Assembly (NCBI GenBank): GCA_964618455.1
Contig: CAZUAQ010000047.1
Span: 1 to 40,679, forward strand
Direction: 5' to 3'
Length of the DNA: 40,679 nt
DNA from: CAZUAQ01 sp964618455
GTDB taxonomy: Bacteria; Planctomycetota; Phycisphaerae; UBA1845; PWPN01
The notes below the pieces were generated by a model. It made no database searches and was not told where the DNA came from. It saw only the letters and a list, made by a program, of their open reading frames with translations. Both the position numbers and the translations under genes were made by a program. Positions 25,715 to 34,393 of this stretch are shown here, in pieces (positions within the stretch are counted from its first letter, which is position 1; each line of letters begins with the position of its first letter).

Positions 25715-26254
25715 TCAGATCCAGAGCTGACCGAAAAAGACGATCAGCGTTCCGATCGTGAGCGGAACCCCGTACGGCAGAAGCTGTGACGTTTCTCCGA
25801 AACTCTTGGCCGATCCGAACTCGGAAAAGATCGTGTCACGACTCATGATCTTGTGCTTGATCGTCATCAGATTCGCATACGCGTGCCCAACACGGCCGGT
25901 GGCCACGATCATGACGACCGCCAGAACACCACCCACGACGGCACCCACGCAGTAGCAGATCAACGTCGTCCACGGTCCCAACCAACACCCGATCGCCATC
26001 ATCAGCTTCACATCACCGGCGCCCATGCCGTACATCAACCACGGCACGATCAACACGCCGAATCCCACCAGAAATCCCAGCAAACCCTGGCCCAGGCCCC
26101 ACCACTGGAAGAACCAGAGCTGAGCCACCAGGCCGGTTACCGCCAACGCGGCCGTCAACCAGTTCGGTACGCGGTGATCCTTGTAATCAATCCACGAGGC
26201 CCACAGGATCCCGGGAATCAGGATTACGCACGTCGTCAACCAATACTCATCCAT
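25715..26254 (-). CDS. cpaA: CpaA/TadV, type IVb prepilin peptidase
   Basis: A 179-residue A24-family aspartic protease in the inner membrane, short like other TadV proteins because it lacks the methylase domain. The two catalytic aspartates are Asp23 (WIDYKDHRVPN) and Asp81 in the GMGAGD motif, followed by VKLMMAIG. Several membrane segments are evident. It cleaves Flp and the TadE-type pseudopilins after glycine. The start has AAGGGG upstream at slightly long spacing. It follows flp after a hairpin-containing gap of 171 bases. Confidence 0.92.
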   Translation of the reverse strand: MDEYWLTTCVILIPGILWASWIDYKDHRVPNWLTAALAVTGLVAQLWFFQWWGLGQGLLGFLVGFGVLIVPWLMYGMGAGDVKLMMAIGCWLGPWTTLICYCVGAVVGGVLAVVMIVATGRVGHAYANLMTIKHKIMSRDTIFSEFGSAKSFGETSQLLPYGVPLTIGTLIVFFGQLWI

Positions 26255-26332
26255 CGCCGTTCGCCCCTTCGCTTGTCATGTCCCCAGCAGATTCAACGTC
26301 GTCACGCTTCCCTGCGTCCGGGCTCATAGTGA

Positions 26333-26373
26333 GCCGGGCGCCCGTAGTGCGTTTCGCATCACAGGCGCCCGGC
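26333..26373. other. Long imperfect palindrome between flp and cpaA
   Basis: Arms of 19 bases (26333-26351 and 26355-26373) pair with three mismatches around a TTT loop; the outer ten pairs (GCCGGGCGCC) are perfect. In the flp transcript it lies about 53 bases after the flp stop. There is no T-run on the minus-strand 3' side, so it looks more like an mRNA-stabilising or REP-type element than a classic terminator. Confidence 0.55.
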
Positions 26374-26425
26374 GCTACGAGTTCATCACGTCACGTCGAA
26401 GATCCTTCTCGACGCGTGCGCGACC

Positions 26426-26632
26426 TTACGTGGTGGTCGCGAACCCGCCGCCCGTGCCCGGATCCAGGTTGCTGTCCACGTTGCTGAAGATCGTGTTGAC
26501 CTTGTTGCCCAGCAGCGTGATACCGGCCATGGCGACGATGATAATCAGCGCCAGGAGCACCGCGTACTCGGTCGCGGTTGGGCCGTCTTCACTCTGGATA
26601 AAATGCTTGATACGATGCGACAGTGCCTTCAT
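26426..26632 (-). CDS. flp: Flp-family type IVb pilin
   Basis: A 68-residue prepilin, the major pilus subunit. The leader MKALSHRIKHFIQSEDG ends in the cleavage glycine (Gly17), and the mature protein begins PTATEYAVLLALIIIVAMAGI, with the Glu5-Tyr6 pair that defines Flp pilins and the hydrophobic helix that packs the fibre core. The C-terminal part is short and polar (NLDPGTGGGF), as in other Flp proteins. AAGGAG lies 8 bases before the ATG; a much longer upstream open frame is rejected. First gene of the pilus locus; the hairpin behind it may let flp mRNA build up above the rest. Confidence 0.93.
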   Translation of the reverse strand: MKALSHRIKHFIQSEDGPTATEYAVLLALIIIVAMAGITLLGNKVNTIFSNVDSNLDPGTGGGFATTT

Positions 26633-27187
26633 GGATTTCTCCTTTCCAAATGCCTCTGACCCGTACGGAGTCAAATGGGTGGCCGGATGCTTCCTTCCAC
26701 CGGCTGACCTGTTATGCCGGAAACACTCCCGGCCACGTTTGCGTTCGGCATGTCCTGCTGCCGATTCACATTTCCGACTCAAGTTGTCCCGCCGCGGTTT
26801 CGATTCGATCCCGTCGCTTCGGAACAACTCACGAATCGTCGATTGACAGAAGGAACATAAAAAACAAAAGCGCGGGCGAGCAAATCAATCGGCCGAGATT
26901 CGATTCTTTTTTCAGCTCACGTCCGGTATGTCTTCGCGGGATTCGAACGCGCGTGATATTATGGGAAGATCCTCTGAGCGGGTTTCCCCAGCTTACCATG
27001 ACAAAAACCTGAGCTTCGAAAAGTGACGACCGGGCAGGATTGTTTCCGCAAGGTTCACAGGCCCATAACGTGTCCACATGGCCGACGGCGACAGGGACAC
27101 CGGAAGCGTGTAACGCGTCCCGCGCATCCGGTCGATACAACTCGGAGTCAAGCGCTGTTTTTTTCTGCGAACCGGGACATCCCTCGA
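26633..27187. other. Divergent intergenic region between flp and the surface-glycan operon
   Basis: 555 bases between divergent units, part of it AT-richer than the genes around (about 26840-26930). It should hold the pilus-locus promoter on the minus strand, but I find no clear -10/-35 or sigma-54 pattern there. On the plus strand an extended -10 is seen at 26954-26962. Open frames crossing it look like chance. The true start of the GT39-like gene could lie further into this region. Confidence 0.4.
26954..26962 (+). promoter_or_regulatory. Candidate extended -10 promoter
   Basis: TGATATTAT fits the extended -10 form TGnTATAAT with one change. The -35 position is poor (TTCGCG), as extended -10 promoters allow. 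It would transcribe the glycan operon with a leader of about 220 bases to the chosen start. Confidence 0.25.
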
Positions 27188-29137
27188 ATGAGTCATGCAC
27201 GCGATCGAATGCATCCCTCCGAATCCACGCTCGCGCCCCGTGCGCCGCGCGACATGCGTGTTGATTCGCAGACACGATCTCAATCGTGGTCGCTCGTGGC
27301 CGCCTGCATGGCCGCCTTTGTCCTGATCGCGCTCTACCTCGGGTTGCCTTCCCGCTTTGATCCTGCCGTACTGCTGGCTCGATCCATGGCCTCCGGGGTG
27401 ACCGTGGACGCCGCAGACGGCGCATCCATGTCCCTCGTGAGGTTTATCACGCTGCACGTGCAGTACGCTCTTGACGGCCGAGGCCTTCCGTACGTCCGAA
27501 TCCTCTGCTGGCTGCTGCCCGCCGCTGCCTGCCTCGCTGTCGCCTTTACGAAAACGCGCGTCCTCGAGGACAGCGAGCGCATGTTCGAATACCTACGCAG
27601 AAGCGCCACGAAGGTCGTGCTGGCGGCGAGTCTTCTGGCTGCCGGGCTCTCATTTCTCGCGGCCAGGCACGTTCTCGACGAACATTCCATCACCGTCGGT
27701 GACGAGTACAGCTACCTGTTCCAGGCCAAGCTTTTCGCCTCCGGCCGGCTCTACGCCGACGCGCCCCCCGTCGCGCCGGAAGCCTTCCGCAACCGCGCGT
27801 TCGTGGCGGACGAACGGTGGCACGGCATCGGTTTCGGGGGACATCCGCTCGCCCTGAGCCTGGGCGTCCTGATCGGCGAGGTGTACCTCATCCCCGCCCT
27901 TGCCGCCGGCATCAGTGTTTTCCTGACGTATCGTCTCGTCTCGACGATCCATGACCGGAGCACGGGGGTCCTCGCCGCTGTCATGCTGGCACTGTCGCCC
28001 ATGTTCGTCTTCTATCATGCCACGCTGCTGCCCGAGAGCACGCATCTCGTCTGCCTGCTCCTTTTCCTTTGGAGCGTCGCACGTGGCGCGCAAACTTCAC
28101 GTTGGATTTACTGGACCGTGGCGGCGGTCGCCCTCTTCTTCGGCACCCTCACCCGTCCACAAACCTTCGCCGTCGCCACCCTGCCCGTGGGCATCTGGCT
28201 GTGCTGCCGCGCGAACGTGCCGCGATCCATGCGTCTCCAACAACTGGCAATACTGACGTTGGGCGGTGTCGCGGGCATTCTCGGACTGATGGCCTATGCT
28301 TGCGGCGTCAGCGGCGAACCCTTTGGCCGCTACCTCTCCCCCGGTTACCACCAGGATGAGGTCGGCGGCGCGAGTTGCCTGGGTATCGACAACGCGCTGA
28401 CCTTTGTTCAGTACACGGCTTATTCCACCGTGACCTGGATCAAGATGAACTTCATGCTGCTGGGATGGCCGGTGTCGCTGCTGGCCCTGGCGTGGTGGGT
28501 CCGAAAAGCAAACAAGACTGCCTGGGACCTGCTGCTCTTCGCAATCATGGCGTGCATCTTCTGGTTCTACTGGATCTATCCGCTCCAACACGAGCAATAC
28601 TTCGTCGAAGCCGGCGCGATCCTCGTCATCCTGGCGGCGACGGGCATCGTCTCTCTCGTGAGACAGGAAAAGCACAGTGATCAAGCCGGCGCCCGACGCC
28701 GTGTCGGCCTGATCCTCGCGTTGTACGTCGTCGCCATGGTTGGTGTCTGGCCACAGGCCGTGTCCTACTTCACGGAGCGCTCCCGTTTCGAGCGCGAACT
28801 TCGGACAACCCTCGATGAGGCGCAGCTTCGACATGCGATCGTCTTCCTGGACAACCTGGAACGCCCGATGATGAACTGCGTCGGTCGCAACTCGCCCGAT
28901 CTCGACGATGACGTGCTGCTGATCCGTCATTTCCGACTGGACGAAGCCGCCCGAATTGCCGACGCCTACCCCGGGCGAGACGTGTTCCGTCTTCATCGAT
29001 GGAAGAGCGATGGCCCGATCATCTGCGAACCCTACGATCCGCGGACGCTTCTCACCGAACGCGATCTCTGGATCGCGCGGCACCAGGCCGCTACGCATGC
29101 TGTTCATACGGTTACGCCAAGGAGAGAGTCCGAATGA
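27188..29137 (+). CDS. GT39/ArnT-like membrane glycosyltransferase
   Basis: A membrane protein of about 649 residues with at least ten hydrophobic segments, resembling the GT39/GT83 family that moves sugars from polyprenyl phosphate carriers onto targets outside the inner membrane. The key motif is GDEYSYLFQAKLFASGRLY (Asp172-Glu173), the DE of the first large external loop. About three hydrophobic segments precede it, more than usual, so the N-terminus may be longer than needed. The ATG at 27188 has no good Shine-Dalgarno; the frame stays open to a GTG at 27023, and later ATGs (27209, 27254, and 27581 with GAGGA upstream) are possible. Its stop overlaps the methyltransferase start (ATGA). 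Acceptor unknown. Confidence 0.75.
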   Translation: MSHARDRMHPSESTLAPRAPRDMRVDSQTRSQSWSLVAACMAAFVLIALYLGLPSRFDPAVLLARSMASGVTVDAADGASMSLVRFITLHVQYALDGRGLPYVRILCWLLPAAACLAVAFTKTRVLEDSERMFEYLRRSATKVVLAASLLAAGLSFLAARHVLDEHSITVGDEYSYLFQAKLFASGRLYADAPPVAPEAFRNRAFVADERWHGIGFGGHPLALSLGVLIGEVYLIPALAAGISVFLTYRLVSTIHDRSTGVLAAVMLALSPMFVFYHATLLPESTHLVCLLLFLWSVARGAQTSRWIYWTVAAVALFFGTLTRPQTFAVATLPVGIWLCCRANVPRSMRLQQLAILTLGGVAGILGLMAYACGVSGEPFGRYLSPGYHQDEVGGASCLGIDNALTFVQYTAYSTVTWIKMNFMLLGWPVSLLALAWWVRKANKTAWDLLLFAIMACIFWFYWIYPLQHEQYFVEAGAILVILAATGIVSLVRQEKHSDQAGARRRVGLILALYVVAMVGVWPQAVSYFTERSRFERELRTTLDEAQLRHAIVFLDNLERPMMNCVGRNSPDLDDDVLLIRHFRLDEAARIADAYPGRDVFRLHRWKSDGPIICEPYDPRTLLTERDLWIARHQAATHAVHTVTPRRESE

Positions 29138-29946
29138 CCGCCGTCGATACCCTGCGCGATCAGACCATCACCGATTTCGGCGAACAATGGACCCAGTACC
29201 GCGACATCGGCGGATACTTCGGATCGGTGGAGCTGCTCGACGATTTCCTCGGCGAAGTGATCGACCTCGATACGCTCAAGGGCGCCCGCGTGGCGGACAT
29301 CGGCAGCGGCAACGGCCGCATCGTCCGTATGCTGCTTGACGCCGGCGCGGCACACGTCACCGCCGTCGAACCCTCCGATGCGTGCCAGGTGATGCGCCAC
29401 AATCTGCGTGATGCGCAGGAGCGGGTGACCATCCTCCAGGCACGCGGCGATGAACTTGCCGGCGATGCCCGCTACGACGCCGTCTTCTCGATCGGCGTGA
29501 TTCACCATATACCCGATCCGCTGCCCGTCCTCCGCGCCGCCTATCGGTCCCTTCGCCCGGGAGGCACCGTGGCCATCTGGATTTACGGCAAGGAAGGCAA
29601 CCGGCTCTACCTCTCCCTGGCACTGCCCGTCCGGGCGATCACCCGGCGACTGCCTCATGCCGCTCTCGCCGCCCTCGTGCGCATCCTCGATCTGCCGCTC
29701 TGCGCTTATATCCAGGCATGTCGCTTTGCCCCCCTTCCCATGCATCGTTACATGACCCGGGTCATGGGCAAGCTCGAACCCGATAAACGACGCATCGGCA
29801 TCTACGACCAGCTCAACCCCGCTTACGCGAAGTACTACACCCGCACCGAAGCCCTCGCGCTGCTCGAGCAGGCGGGATTCACCGACGTCCGCATCCATCA
29901 TCGCCATGGCTACAGCTGGTCGCTCGCCGGAACCCGGCCGGAATAA
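29134..29946 (+). CDS. Class I SAM-dependent methyltransferase
   Basis: A 270-residue methyltransferase. Motif I is VADIGSGNGRIV and the acidic residue after strand 2 is VTAVEPSD. The SIGVIHHIPDPLPVLRAAYRSLRPGG stretch is typical of Methyltransf_11/25 enzymes acting on small molecules, lipids or sugars. The C-terminal part has a basic, partly hydrophobic region and a YYTRTEALALLEQAGFTDV motif common in such enzymes. AAGGAGAG precedes the ATG, which overlaps the stop of the membrane glycosyltransferase by 4 bases, so translation is coupled. Probably methylates a sugar or lipid in surface-glycan synthesis, by context. Confidence 0.85.
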   Translation: MTAVDTLRDQTITDFGEQWTQYRDIGGYFGSVELLDDFLGEVIDLDTLKGARVADIGSGNGRIVRMLLDAGAAHVTAVEPSDACQVMRHNLRDAQERVTILQARGDELAGDARYDAVFSIGVIHHIPDPLPVLRAAYRSLRPGGTVAIWIYGKEGNRLYLSLALPVRAITRRLPHAALAALVRILDLPLCAYIQACRFAPLPMHRYMTRVMGKLEPDKRRIGIYDQLNPAYAKYYTRTEALALLEQAGFTDVRIHHRHGYSWSLAGTRPE

Positions 29947-30018
29947 GAAACGTCGCGGTCTTCATGCCTTCGCCGAAGTGGACGATAAGAAGAACGTCGG
30001 CAACCGACGGGGTACTCC

Positions 30019-31059
30019 ATGACGGCGATCTACACCGACCCTCTTTCCGGACGAACCTTCTGCATACCGCCGCCGCGCGAAGAGCGTGAACGTCCGGTAT
30101 CGTTGAAGGATCTGACCGTTGTCATTCCCGCCTACAATGAGGCGGAAGGCATCAAGCGCACGCTCGATGAACTTCATGATGCCTGCCCCGATGCCGACAT
30201 CCTCGTCGTCGACGACGGCTCGACGGACAATACCGCCGAGATCGCGCAGAGTGTCTTCGGTGTCCGCGTCGTGTCCCACGTTGCCAACCGGGGCTACGGC
30301 GCTTCGCTGAAAACCGGCGTCCGCATGTCCACGCGCGAGTACATCGCCTGGTACGACGCCGATGGCCAGCACCGCCCCGGCGATCTCTACAACGTCGTCA
30401 AGCCGGTCATGGAACGTCAATGCGATGCCGTCATCGGTGTACGCGGCAAGGACTCGGCCCAGCAGAAGAACCGCCGGCTTGGGAAGAAAGTCCTCCACAT
30501 CGTCACCCGTGTCGTCAGCGGCTTTCCGATCCCCGATGTGAACTCCGGCCTGCGCTGCTTCCGGCGCGACATCATCAGCCGGTATCTGCACCTGCTGCCG
30601 GACGGCTTCAGCGCCTCCACGACCTCCACGCTCATGCTGCTCAAGCGCGGCTACCGCGTCGGCTACGAACCCATCCGCGCCCTGCCGCGCGTCGGGACCT
30701 CCACCGTCCGCGTCTTCAGCGACGGCATGCGCACCCTGCAGCTTATCATGCGCATCATCGTGCTCTTCGAGGCGTTCAAGGTCTTCTCTCTGCTCGGGGT
30801 CGGCATGATCCTGCCCGGCATCATCTACGGTACGGCGGTCGCACTGATGCGCGGCCAGGGCTTCCCGACACTGGCGGGCACGCTCGTCATCTCCGGCATC
30901 CTGACCTTCTTCATGGGTATCATCGCCGATCAGGTCGTCGAATTGCGCAAGGAACGTTTCGAAGCGGGCGTCGCGCCGATCGACCGCCGGCGCCGCAGTA
31001 CCGACGCCGAGGACACAACGCGCGACATGCACCTCGGGCAACATCCGCTCGAAACCTAA
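30019..31059 (+). CDS. GT2-family glycosyltransferase (dolichyl-phosphate mannose synthase-like)
   Basis: A 346-residue GT-A enzyme of the DPM1/DPG type that loads a sugar onto a polyprenyl phosphate. The catalytic domain covers residues 30-250: LTVVIPAYNEAEGIKRTLDEL, ADILVVDDGSTDNT, the metal-binding DADGQH, and SGLRCFRR further on. Two C-terminal membrane segments (about 265-285 and 295-320) anchor it, as in several bacterial DPM1-like proteins. GGGG precedes the start by 7 bases. It sits 72 bases behind the methyltransferase. The sugar carrier it makes is a natural donor for the GT39-like protein two genes upstream; that link is inference. Confidence 0.9.
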   Translation: MTAIYTDPLSGRTFCIPPPREERERPVSLKDLTVVIPAYNEAEGIKRTLDELHDACPDADILVVDDGSTDNTAEIAQSVFGVRVVSHVANRGYGASLKTGVRMSTREYIAWYDADGQHRPGDLYNVVKPVMERQCDAVIGVRGKDSAQQKNRRLGKKVLHIVTRVVSGFPIPDVNSGLRCFRRDIISRYLHLLPDGFSASTTSTLMLLKRGYRVGYEPIRALPRVGTSTVRVFSDGMRTLQLIMRIIVLFEAFKVFSLLGVGMILPGIIYGTAVALMRGQGFPTLAGTLVISGILTFFMGIIADQVVELRKERFEAGVAPIDRRRRSTDAEDTTRDMHLGQHPLET

Positions 31060-31091
31060 ACCGAGTCTTCATTCAGGGGCGAGAGCAGATC

Positions 31092-33068
31092 ATGTGCGGC
31101 ATCGCAGGCATCTTCCATTACCGTCAGCCGGATCACCCGGTGCATCCCGACCTGCTCGATGCCATGACGGATGCCCTCGCCCACCGCGGTCCGGACGGGC
31201 GCGGCACCTTTCGCGAACGGGGCATCGGCCTGGGACACCGCCGCCTGGCCATCCTCGATCTCACCGATAACGGCCGGCAGCCCATGGCCGACGAGGCCCG
31301 CCGCTACGTCATCACGTACAACGGCGAGATCTACAATTACCGCGACATCCGCCGGGATCTCGAAACACGCGGGACGACGTTTCGCTCGAACACCGATACC
31401 GAGGTCATCCTGCATGCTTATCGCGTCTGGGGCGAGGACATCGTGAACCGCCTTTCGGGCATCTTCGCATTCGCCATCTGGGACGGGCCGAAGCGCGCCC
31501 TCTTTCTCGCCCGCGATCCGATGGGCGTGAAACCTCTGTTCTACAGCGACTTCGCCGGCACGTTCCGCTTCGGCTCCGAGGTCAAGGCTATCCTCGCCGA
31601 CCCCGATGTCGATCGGGCCCTCGACGACGAAGCCATCGACGCCTTTCTCACCTTCAGCTACACACCGGCTCCGCTGACGGGGTACGCGAACGTCCGTCAG
31701 CTCCCTCCCGGTCATTCGCTATGCGTGACCCAGCAGGGCGTGCGGATCCGGCGCTACTGGTCCTGTCCCTATACCGGCGAAGCGTTCGCCGGCAACTTCG
31801 ACGATGCCGTGGCGGAGTTCACCGATCGCTTCAACGACCTGACCCGCAAGCAGTTGATCAGCGACGTTCCGGTTGGCGCCTTTCTCTCCGGAGGGCTCGA
31901 CTCGGCGGCCATCGTCCGCGCCATGGTCCAGGCCGATTCCGGACCGGTGCAGGCCCTGACCGTCGGCTTCAGTGAGAAGGGCTTCGACGAACGCGAGCCC
32001 GCGCGACAGACCGCATCGACCTTCGGCGTCGATCTCTTCGAGCAGGAGGCGCGGATCGATGCCGCCGAATTGCTCCCCGCCATCGCGCGGCATGCCGAGG
32101 AACCCCTGGCGGATTCTTCCATGCTCCCGGTCTATCTGCTCTGCAAGGCCGCACGCGAACGCTTCACCGTCGCCATGTCGGGCGACGGGGCGGACGAACT
32201 GCTCGCCGGCTACGACACTTATCGCGCGACCGCCACCGCAAACCGGTACCGGCGGCTGCCCGCTTCGCTTCGGCGCCGCCTCGTCCAGCCACTGGTCGCC
32301 TGCATTCCGCCGAACGATCGAAAATACAACCTGCACATGGTCGCGAACCGTTTCATCCGCGGTGCCGAGTTCGGACCGGGACGTGACCACGCCGCCTGGC
32401 GCATCATGCTCCATCCCGAGCTCAAAGCGCGACTGCTTCATCCTGACGTCCTCGAACGCATCGCGGGTTTCGATCCGCTCGCCCGTTACGTCGAGCCCAT
32501 GAACGAGGTGCCCCCCGAGTGCGGAAGACTCGCGCGCCTGCTCCACGCCGATACCGGCTTCTACCTGCCCAGCGACATGCTCGCCAAGGTGGACCGCATG
32601 AGCATGGCCCACGGGCTCGAAGTGCGCGTGCCCTTCCTGGATCGCGAGTTCGTGGCGTTCCTCGCCACCCTGCCCGGTGAGTACAAGCTGCACCGCGGCC
32701 GCATCCGCAAGCACATCCTGCGCGAATCGCTGCGCCCCAGTCTGCCCACCGGCCTCCTCGACCGGCCGAAATCGGGATTCAATATCCCGCTCGATCAATG
32801 GATGCGCGGCTCACTGCGCGAACTCTTCTGGGACGCCGTCAACACGCAACGCCAGGGTTTGCGGGAATGGTTCGACATCCGCAAACTCAACGAAGTCATG
32901 ACCGAGCACGATCAGCAGCGCACGGATCACGGCCACGCGCTCTTCACCATCCTCATGCTCGCCCTCTGGCGCGACAACGAACCCGCACGCGCGACGACAC
33001 CCCGTGCCCGATTCCAGGACATCCCTCCACACGACATGGCGGCCACGAGCACCGCACCGCGAACCTGA
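31092..33068 (+). CDS. asnB: Asparagine synthase (glutamine-hydrolysing)-like amidotransferase
   Basis: A 658-residue class II glutamine amidotransferase. Cys2 in MCGIAGIFHY is the nucleophile that hydrolyses glutamine; residues about 50-110 carry the glutaminase motifs (RGPDG, GHRRLAILDL, YNGEIYNY). The synthetase domain has the PP-loop SGGLDS (266-271) for ATP, then MSGDGADELLAGYDTY. AsnB-like proteins in glycan loci may amidate sugars rather than make asparagine. The ATG at 31092 is set by Cys2; the frame is open far upstream, but that part only shadows the GT2 gene. It is 32 bases behind the GT2 gene and ends the operon, 23 bases from the convergent glycerate kinase. Confidence 0.92.
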   Translation: MCGIAGIFHYRQPDHPVHPDLLDAMTDALAHRGPDGRGTFRERGIGLGHRRLAILDLTDNGRQPMADEARRYVITYNGEIYNYRDIRRDLETRGTTFRSNTDTEVILHAYRVWGEDIVNRLSGIFAFAIWDGPKRALFLARDPMGVKPLFYSDFAGTFRFGSEVKAILADPDVDRALDDEAIDAFLTFSYTPAPLTGYANVRQLPPGHSLCVTQQGVRIRRYWSCPYTGEAFAGNFDDAVAEFTDRFNDLTRKQLISDVPVGAFLSGGLDSAAIVRAMVQADSGPVQALTVGFSEKGFDEREPARQTASTFGVDLFEQEARIDAAELLPAIARHAEEPLADSSMLPVYLLCKAARERFTVAMSGDGADELLAGYDTYRATATANRYRRLPASLRRRLVQPLVACIPPNDRKYNLHMVANRFIRGAEFGPGRDHAAWRIMLHPELKARLLHPDVLERIAGFDPLARYVEPMNEVPPECGRLARLLHADTGFYLPSDMLAKVDRMSMAHGLEVRVPFLDREFVAFLATLPGEYKLHRGRIRKHILRESLRPSLPTGLLDRPKSGFNIPLDQWMRGSLRELFWDAVNTQRQGLREWFDIRKLNEVMTEHDQQRTDHGHALFTILMLALWRDNEPARATTPRARFQDIPPHDMAATSTAPRT

Positions 33069-33091
33069 TTGTCCAACAGATGAGTCACAGT

Positions 33092-34228
33092 TCAGGATGT
33101 TGAGGAGGTGAAGTCGCGTATGACGCGACCGGTAGCCGCTTCCAGAAGCTCCGCCGCGCGCGCCATCGCTTCCTGAAGCGGCATCCCTTCCGGAGTCATG
33201 GCCTCATAGCGGTCAAGCAGGCGATCACATGCCTCGACCCCCTCGCCCAGCGCGCCCGCCAGCGCGATGATCGGTATCCCCTTCGATTCCGCATGCCGTG
33301 CAATCCCCGCAAGGGTCTTGCCCATCACCGACTGCCGATCGAGTCGCCCCTCCCCTGTCAGGATCAGATCCGCACCCTCCACGCGCTCCGCGAAGCGCAC
33401 CGCCCGCATCACCAGATCGATACCCGGTTGAAGCTCCGCATCCGCGAAGGCCACCAGCCCCGCGCCCAGTCCCCCGGCAGCGCCGGCCCCCGGAAAGCCA
33501 CGCACATCCTTTCCGAGATCCCGCGCGATGACCTCCGCCAGGTGCGCCAGGTTTGCGTCCAGACGTTCCACCTGCTCCGGCGTCGCCCCTTTTTGCGGGC
33601 CGTACACCGCCGCCGCGCCGTTCGGCCCCGTCAACGGGTTCTCCACGTCGCACGCAATCCGGATCGCCACCGCGCGCATGCGCGGGTCGCATGCCCCCAT
33701 GTCGATCCGCGCGATCCGGTCCAGCATGCCCCCGCTCAAGCCGTCGGGGAGACGTCTGCCCTCCTGATCGAGAAAACGCACGCCCCACGCCTGCGCTGCC
33801 CCCGCGCCCCCGTCGCATGTGGCACTTCCGCCGATCCCGACGATGATCTCCGAGCAGCCGGCGTCGATGGCGGCGCGGAGAAGCTGCCCCGTCCCGAACG
33901 TCGTCGTGCGCTCCGGATCACGCCGCCCTTCCGCCACCAGGGCCAGTCCCGAAGCTGCCGCCATCTCGATCACCGCACGCCTCTCGTCGAGCCGACCCCA
34001 CTCCGCCGAGACCGCCTCCCCGAGCGGCCCACTCACCGAGGTATGCGCATACGCTCCGCCCACGGCCTCCACCAGGGCGCGCACCGTCCCCTCACCGCCA
34101 TCGGCCATCGGGATCAATTCCAGCGAGGCGTCCGATGCCACCGACCGAACACCTCGCGCCATCGCCTCCGCCGCCTCATCCGCGCGAAGCGATTCCTTGA
34201 ACGAATCAGGAGCGATAACAATCTTCAT
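33092..34228 (-). CDS. glxK: Glycerate kinase (GarK/GlxK type)
   Basis: A 378-residue type I glycerate kinase that phosphorylates D-glycerate to feed glycolysis, usually after glyoxylate or aldarate breakdown. The family start MKIVIAPDSFKESL is complete, followed by IPMADGGEGT, the GxGGSATCDGG loop (VGIGGSATCDGGAGAAQAWG), ENPLTGPNGAAAVYGPQKGA, and TGEGRLDRQSVMGKTLAGIA near the C-terminus. Length is normal. I use the ATG at 34228; a GTG directly before it is also possible, and neither has a clear Shine-Dalgarno. It stands alone on the minus strand. Confidence 0.93.
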   Translation of the reverse strand: MKIVIAPDSFKESLRADEAAEAMARGVRSVASDASLELIPMADGGEGTVRALVEAVGGAYAHTSVSGPLGEAVSAEWGRLDERRAVIEMAAASGLALVAEGRRDPERTTTFGTGQLLRAAIDAGCSEIIVGIGGSATCDGGAGAAQAWGVRFLDQEGRRLPDGLSGGMLDRIARIDMGACDPRMRAVAIRIACDVENPLTGPNGAAAVYGPQKGATPEQVERLDANLAHLAEVIARDLGKDVRGFPGAGAAGGLGAGLVAFADAELQPGIDLVMRAVRFAERVEGADLILTGEGRLDRQSVMGKTLAGIARHAESKGIPIIALAGALGEGVEACDRLLDRYEAMTPEGMPLQEAMARAAELLEAATGRVIRDFTSSTS

Positions 34229-34393
34229 CACGCATCAGTGTACGCCTGTCGATCGAAAAGAGAAATGCAGGGCGTGCTGTCTCAAACTGCATGAGCCCGA
34301 TGGAGAAGAATCTCAAGCAAAACGTGGATCTGTCCGAATTCATCGTAGACGATCCCATGTTCCCTCTGAGCACAAGCGAAGGATATGAAGATT

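Noticed and set aside
26633..26827. N-terminal extension of the Flp pilin to 133 residues
   Set aside because: Flp pilins are short, and the ATG at 26632 has AAGGAG in front and gives a normal leader.
30420..31091. Upstream extension of the asparagine-synthase-like gene
   Set aside because: The extension overlaps the GT2 gene in another frame, and Cys2 must be next to the start Met for the amidotransferase to work.
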